6,362 bases of DNA, from contig JAIXVO010000390.1 of NCBI GenBank assembly GCA_027482985.1, positions 1 through 6,362 on the forward strand. Reading direction: 5' to 3'. The notes below the pieces were generated by a model. It ran no database searches. It was not told where the DNA came from and saw only the letters and a program-made list of their open reading frames with translations. Each line of letters opens with the position of its first letter. The first letter of the stretch is position 1. The DNA comes from Cyanobacteriota bacterium. GTDB taxonomy: Bacteria; Cyanobacteriota; Cyanobacteriia; Leptolyngbyales; Leptolyngbyaceae. This document shows positions 4,301-6,362 of this stretch, piece by piece. A program made the position numbers and the translations under genes.

Positions 4301-6362
4301 CCGAGTTGACGGTGCGGGCAACGCCATTGACGGTGACGGTATAGGCACCGCCAGCAGGATCAGAGGCCCCGTCTAAGGCTTCGTTGTAGGTAAGGGTCAC
4401 GGTACTACCATTGACCACCGCAGTTTGGAGCACTGGAGCCGTTGTGTCAGCGGGGGGCAGAGTCGTGTTGGTGACGGCCTGGGCGACCAGGGCCACGGCA
4501 TCATTCCCGGCGACATCCTGCACCGGGTTAGTGCCCGGAACGGCATAGCTCAACGCCACCGTCTGACCGGCCGCGACCGCACTGGCTAGAGTCAGGGTCA
4601 CGGTAGTGCCATTGGCATCGACCGAGCTAATGGTGCGAGCCATGCCATTAATGGTGACAGTGTAAACGCCCACAGTAGGGTCAGAAGCCGCATCAAGGGC
4701 TTCGTTGTAAGTCAACGTGAGGGTATTGCCATTAACGACCGCACTTTGCAGCACTGGAGCAGTGATATCAACAGAATTCCCACTTCCTAAGGTTCCAAAA
4801 GCCATATCTGATGGTGTTGTTCCCGTTGAAAGAGTCGTCAGCAAGGTAAAACTGTCCGCTCCGTTACCACCTAGGACGGTAACCGTGTTAGCACCCGCAT
4901 CAGCAGACAAGATATCGATATTGCCATCACCGTTAATATCTTTGAGAATAATGTCAAAAGGCTGATCGCCTACGGCAAAGAAGATGGGTGCTGCAAAAGT
5001 TCCGTTGCCGTTATTCCGTAATATCGAAACATTGTCGTTCTGAGTATTCCCAACAACGATGTCAGCAAAGCCGTCCTTATTGATATCGTCTACGGCTAGA
5101 GGACTTGAACTACCACCGCCTGTATTGTAGTCAATGACGGTACCAAAACCACCGTTGCCATCACCCAGCGCTACAGAAACGCTGCGTGAGCTAGCGTTAC
5201 TCGCTATAAAGTCAAGGTTGCCGTCGTTATTTACGTCCTTGAGAACCAGACCCTCTGACCGAACTCCAATTCCGTAGCTACCACTAGTCGAGGCAAAACC
5301 ACCTGAGCCGTTGCCGAGATTGACAGTGACTACTTCAGAGGTCAAGTTTGTTGTGACCAAATCGAGATTGCCATCGTTATTGATATCTGCTACTACAATT
5401 TCAGAAGGCCCCGTCGCTGTGGCAACAGTTGTATGCGGGTTAAAGCCACCACCGGTATTCCCCAATAAAACGGAGACATTGTTTGAGTTATTGTTGGCAG
5501 TTAGTGCATCTAGGATGCCATCTTCATTGACATCTGCCAGAACAACATGGATTGGATCAGAGCCGACAGTAAATAGCTGGGGCGTGAGGAAGCCACCCGA
5601 GCCATTGTTAATTAGTAAGGAAATGTTTCCGGAACCTCGGTTGGCAACGACAACATCGCTGAAACCGTCCCGATTGATATCACCAAGGGCAACTGCAAAG
5701 GGTTGTGTGCCTCCTGTTGAGAAGGTCGTCTGGCCACCAAAGCTGCCATTGCCGTTACTCTGAAAGACCGAGATAGAGCCAGAGTTGCGGTTCGCCACAA
5801 TTAGGCTTGAGAGCCCGATTCCACCACCTCCGGGAGTCGTCGTATTGGTGACGGCCTGGGCGACCAGGGCCACGGCATCATTCCCGGCGACATCCTGCAC
5901 CGGGTTGGTGCCGGGAACGGCATAGCCCAGCGCGACCGTCTCACCCGCCGCGACGGCGCTGGCGAGGGTCAGAGTCACCGTGGTGCCATTGGCATCGACC
6001 GCGTTGACGGTGCGGGCGACGCCATTGACGGTGACGGTATAGGCACCCCCGGCGGGGTCAGAGGCTCCATCTAAGGCTTCGTTGTAGGTAAGGGTCACCG
6101 TGCTGCCATTGACCACCGCCGTTTGCAGCACTGGCGGCGTGGTGTCAGCGGGCGGCAGAGTGTTGTTGGTCACCGCCTGGGCGGTCAAGGCCACGGCATC
6201 ATTGCCAGCAACATCCTGCACCGGGTTGGTGCCGGGAACGGCATAGTTCAACGCGACCGTCTGACCCGCTGCGACGGCGCTGGCTAGGGTCAGAGTCACC
6301 GTGGTGCCATTGGCATCGACCGCGTTGACGGTGCGGGCGACGCCATTGACGGTGACGGTATA
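1332..6362 (-). CDS. Giant multidomain tyrosinase-family protein, N-terminus outside window
   Basis: The frame is open from the window edge to a TGA at 1332-1334, giving 1676 in-window residues. The start codon and any signal peptide lie beyond 6362, because the first visible residues are mid-repeat. Domain order: SwmB-like repeats (1-67, 73-173), seven-bladed FG-GAP/VCBS propeller (187 to about 526), three more SwmB-like repeats (532-854), aromatic linker, type-3 copper domain (about 910-1184), beta-rich segment (1186-1319), unassigned segment (1320-1417), His/Asp/Gly tail with three CxC motifs (1418-1676). Tyrosinase-family enzymes oxidise phenols or catechols with O2. The repeats and propeller are typical of large secreted or surface proteins, so an extracellular phenol oxidase or cross-linker is inferred. 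There is no LPXTG, PEP-CTERM or hydrophobic anchor, and the C-terminus is basic (RLARAGRSRGRH). Most tyrosinases are far shorter. Type I secretion is possible but not shown. The substrate is unknown. Confidence 0.95.
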   Translation of the reverse strand, partial: YTVTVNGVARTVNAVDANGTTVTLTLASAVAAGQTVALNYAVPGTNPVQDVAGNDAVALTAQAVTNNTLPPADTTPPVLQTAVVNGSTVTLTYNEALDGASDPAGGAYTVTVNGVARTVNAVDANGTTVTLTLASAVAAGETVALGYAVPGTNPVQDVAGNDAVALVAQAVTNTTTPGGGGIGLSSLIVANRNSGSISVFQSNGNGSFGGQTTFSTGGTQPFAVALGDINRDGFSDVVVANRGSGNISLLINNGSGGFLTPQLFTVGSDPIHVVLADVNEDGILDALTANNNSNNVSVLLGNTGGGFNPHTTVATATGPSEIVVADINNDGNLDLVTTNLTSEVVTVNLGNGSGGFASTSGSYGIGVRSEGLVLKDVNNDGNLDFIASNASSRSVSVALGDGNGGFGTVIDYNTGGGSSSPLAVDDINKDGFADIVVGNTQNDNVSILRNNGNGTFAAPIFFAVGDQPFDIILKDINGDGNIDILSADAGANTVTVLGGNGADSFTLLTTLSTGTTPSDMAFGTLGSGNSVDITAPVLQSAVVNGNTLTLTYNEALDAASDPTVGVYTVTINGMARTISSVDANGTTVTLTLASAVAAGQTVALSYAVPGTNPVQDVAGNDAVALVAQAVTNTTLPPADTTAPVLQTAVVNGSTVTLTYNEALDGASDPAGGAYTVTVNGVARTVNSVNANGTTVTLNLASAVTTGQTVALSYTPPVTNPVQDIAGNDAVALVGTVLTNTTTPGDSSTPLLVNAVVSGTAANTLLKLIYSERLDGNADPSPGNYTVIVNGAVRVVTSVDVQPGTDAEGTNVILTLATPISQGDVVSVSYTPGTIAVQDLAGNDAVGFTNRAVTNLRSFTLDYNFMRVGDVFDFTRFGYTYDYGYVNDFNTLPTAATQTTGLDVRKNATEMTQDEIDAYINAVLTLKQTTVLTSNGIEISLYDQFVAAHIATNDAIGRQAPNGSTMANPAHGGPAFMAWHRLLLAEYEDALQAVNPNVTLPFWDWTDLTGTLNTVLQDSFMGPAVNGTVNTGYFSVANGWTVRNDLSDGRWLGVDSSPESFGRTVGIRIQNPGTWRTNVVTALGSTAYTLFANNVERGTGIHNNAHGYIGGIMANVAASPNDPIFWMLHSNVDRLWAEWQVNNHWGTGFYAAAGQNYGHNLNDPLFLWDNGAVPIAADLRDLLPKGINGITGNIVNGNTTITGNLNNTGVVTPGNSPGKVVVEGNYTQAVEGKLTIEVAGLEQGKEYDVLKVEGTASLNGTLNLYFLGDFLPINEKFEFLVAKDIQGDFSDINIFGLETPIEYSLYKSADNTTYIIEFFGLSEATTTNYGVAQTADMLYEDTDLSLYNPFFGQGLDMYIYGLGHHHGWGYDGEDAVVDYTSHGTDTDWYLPYEVDVAYWIDALTRGETIPEELMSPSMHDGGPGHGDHDPDSGHEGSQYCECKTGNSCGKPKQPDTEHGEHDGGELGNPGDHSDHGTGHVGGDTDHGGHGAGDGGTGHGGHGGTDHNDHEPDKEVDSSPYCKCKTGNGCGKPKQTVAEHGDHDDSSIGTDHGLDDGMNHDAPGGINHDAAAGGDVDHDINHGVNDNIHAPADTGSGIGPSSGHGSGNGSHNGQDQADQDAKPEQNGSAHCQCKKGNGCGKPKLSATKQVSQEEDEGVITTRDGQERLARAGRSRGRH
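1440..1478 (-). other. CxC motif copy 3 (C1629, C1631, C1637)
   Basis: Reads CQCKKGNGCGKPK, preceded by AH and followed by L. It is 109 residues after copy 2. The flanking His at 1628 could add a ligand. Confidence 0.85.
1660..1701 (-). repeat. Short direct repeat in the tail-coding DNA
   Basis: An 18-bp unit (GCATCGTGATTYATGCCG) occurs at 1660-1677 and 1684-1701, differing at one base, and encodes the two NHD segments (GMNHDAPGG and GINHDAAAG). It suggests the tail grew by local duplication. Confidence 0.7.
1767..1805 (-). other. CxC motif copy 2 (C1520, C1522, C1528)
   Basis: Reads CKCKTGNGCGKPK, preceded by PY and followed by Q. It is 81 residues after copy 1. The intervening stretch is the most His/Gly-rich part of the tail. 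Confidence 0.85.
2010..2048 (-). other. CxC motif copy 1 (C1439, C1441, C1447)
   Basis: Reads CECKTGNSCGKPK, preceded by QY and followed by Q. Cys spacing is CxCx5C. It lies in a His/Asp/Gly context. Confidence 0.85.
2112..2405 (-). other. Unassigned segment with HHH motif (residues 1320-1417)
   Basis: About 98 residues rich in Asp, Tyr and Trp between the beta segment and the His-rich tail. It includes GLGHHHGWGYDGED (HHH at 1363-1365) and YEVDVAYWIDALTRGETIPEEL. The latter part faintly resembles the YW..L..G motif of DUF4214, common in secreted bacterial proteins, but I would not assign it. The His cluster suggests metal contact. Confidence 0.4.
2406..2807 (-). other. Beta-rich segment after the copper domain (residues 1186-1319)
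   Basis: Begins with short repeated strands (GITGNIVNGNTTITGNLNN). It then has a VTPGNSPGK motif (PGNSPGK at 1212-1218), NYTQ, and a YDVLKVEGTASLNGTL stretch. This pattern is seen in autotransporter passenger domains and other secreted beta-solenoid proteins, where the PGxSPG turn starts a beta-sheet unit. It could be a structural cap shielding the active site or a spacer. The function is inferred only. Confidence 0.55.
2811..3635 (-). other. Tyrosinase-family type-3 dinuclear copper domain (residues about 910-1184)
   Basis: The CuA site has H948 (VAAHIAT), H970 (NPAHGGPAF) and H979 (MAWHRLLLAEYE), with the hallmark nine-residue step between the last two. The CuB site has H1101 and H1105 (GIHNNAHGYIGG, HxxxH) and H1128 (IFWMLHSNVDRLWAEWQ). 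All six ligands of the pfam tyrosinase domain are present, together with LPFWDWTDL and the C-terminal DPLFLWDNG. There is no cysteine in the domain, so the Cys-His thioether of fungal and mollusc enzymes is absent, as in bacterial tyrosinases. Expected chemistry is O2-dependent oxidation of mono- or diphenols to quinones. Which of these it does cannot be told from sequence alone. Confidence 0.95.
3801..4130 (-). repeat. SwmB-like repeat 5, diverged (residues 745-854)
   Basis: 110-residue unit with the same landmarks (LIYSERLDGNADPSPGNYTV, VQDLAGNDAVGF, AVTN) but only distant similarity to the others and about nine extra residues (near VQPGTDAEG). It was not part of the recent homogenisation of copies 1-4. 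It adjoins the aromatic linker that leads into the copper domain. Confidence 0.82.
4146..4448 (-). repeat. SwmB-like repeat 4 (residues 639-739)
   Basis: 101-residue unit starting DTTAPVLQ. The first half matches repeat 2 almost exactly. The second half has diverged (NLASAVTTGQTVALSYTPPVTNPVQDIAGN). It follows the same LPPA linker as between repeats 1 and 2, and is followed by TTTPG as after repeat 2. Confidence 0.88.
4467..4769 (-). repeat. SwmB-like repeat 3 (residues 532-632)
   Basis: 101-residue unit starting DITAPVLQ directly after the propeller. Its first half is the most diverged of copies 1-4 (SDPTVGVYTVTINGMARTIS). Its second half is almost identical to repeats 1 and 2, including a 62-bp exact DNA match with repeat 2. 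Confidence 0.88.
4468..4529 (-). repeat. 62-bp exact direct repeat, copy in SwmB repeat 3
   Basis: Partner of 5845-5906. It encodes the PVQDVAGNDAVALVAQAVTN end of the repeat. Identity at silent sites points to recent duplication or gene conversion rather than protein-level selection alone. Confidence 0.85.
4788..5804 (-). other. Seven-bladed FG-GAP/VCBS (integrin-alpha-like) propeller domain (residues 187 to about 526)
   Basis: Six calcium-loop motifs of the form D-[IV]-N-x-D-G-x-x-D start at residues 228, 277, 326, 376, 426 and 475, a regular 49-50 residue period. Each is followed by a strand pair ending in a GNG/GSGGF turn. The domain begins with half a blade (LIVANRNSGSISVFQ to GSF) lacking a loop, and ends with the matching first strand of a blade (TTPSDMAFGTLG). 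The two together would make a seventh blade and close the ring. This repeat family binds Ca2+ and usually mediates adhesion or protein/glycan binding outside the cell. The ligand is unknown. Confidence 0.9.
5844..6146 (-). repeat. SwmB-like repeat 2 (residues 73-173)
   Basis: Complete 101-residue unit running from DTTPPVLQ through LTYNEALDGASDP and PVQDVAGNDAVAL to AVTN. It is joined to repeat 1 by a short TLPPA linker and to the propeller by a glycine hinge (TTTPGGGG). Its first half is identical in protein to repeat 4 except for one residue (Pro/Ala), and its end is nearly identical to repeat 3. Confidence 0.88.
5845..5906 (-). repeat. 62-bp exact direct repeat, copy in SwmB repeat 2
   Basis: Identical over 62 bp to 4468-4529 in repeat 3 and bounded by a mismatch on each side. 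The pair flanks the propeller region, so recombination between them would delete or duplicate the propeller plus part of the repeats in frame (offset 1377 bp, divisible by 3). Confidence 0.85.
6162..6362 (-). repeat. SwmB-like repeat 1 (partial, residues 1-67)
   Basis: C-terminal two thirds of an approximately 101-residue beta-sandwich repeat. It reads YTVTVNGVARTVNAVDANG, then a TLTLASAVAAGQTVAL stretch, then PVQDVAGNDAVAL and AVTN. The sequence resembles SwmB-type repeats of cyanobacterial surface proteins and bacterial Ig-like modules. It is cut by the window edge, so more copies probably lie upstream. Its last 77 bp up to the edge are identical to the same part of repeat 2. Confidence 0.85.

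Noticed and set aside
3175..4965. Other + strand frames opposite the copper domain, SwmB repeats and propeller
   Set aside because: Each lies wholly within the strongly supported minus-strand gene, with no recognisable domain or convincing start signal.
6297..6299. GTG at 6299 as the start of the large gene
   Set aside because: The frame stays open for 21 more codons to the window edge and these encode the conserved YTVTVNGVARTVN part of a SwmB repeat, so the GTG is an internal Val.
3801..6362. CRISPR-like or satellite array
   Set aside because: The repeats are about 303 bp, in frame, and encode a recognisable protein module. There is no short repeat with unique spacers.

Overview
The window most likely comes from a cyanobacterium. 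It has an exact HIP1 octamer (GCGATCGC, 477-484) plus several near matches, SwmB-type surface repeats, and an AMP-ligase of a type I associate with cyanobacterial PKS/NRPS loading proteins. Everything supported as coding is on the minus strand. The + strand carries only shadow frames.

Reading 5'->3' on the minus strand, positions 6362 to 1332 hold the last 1676 codons of a very large, 5'-truncated gene for an apparently extracellular multidomain copper protein. Residues below are numbered from the first in-window codon. In order it has two SwmB-like repeats (1-67 partial, 73-173), a complete seven-bladed FG-GAP/VCBS propeller (187 to about 526), three more SwmB-like repeats (532-632, 639-739, 745-854), and a Tyr/Phe-rich linker. 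These are followed by a complete type-3 copper (tyrosinase-family) domain (about 910-1184) with all six copper-binding His, a beta-rich segment (1186-1319), an unassigned segment (1320-1417), and a long His/Asp/Gly tail (1418-1676). The tail contains three copies of a CxCK[TK]GNxCGKPK motif. All nine cysteines of the in-window protein lie in these three motifs.

The 169-base intergenic region (1163-1331) contains a perfect 22-bp stem with a 4-nt loop, probably the terminator of the large gene, and a Shine-Dalgarno-preceded start for the next gene. That gene (1162 to 1, running off the window) encodes the first 387 residues of an AMP-forming ligase. It begins with an orphan stretch resembling the C-terminal subdomain of an adenylation domain and reaches the TSGSTG phosphate-binding loop at the edge.

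The strongest candidate for something undescribed is the tyrosinase-family enzyme carried on a surface-adhesin-like scaffold and ending in a His/Cys metal-binding tail. My inference is that the tail collects, stores or delivers copper for the type-3 site outside the cell. No link between the tyrosinase gene and the downstream ligase gene is shown beyond adjacency and shared direction.
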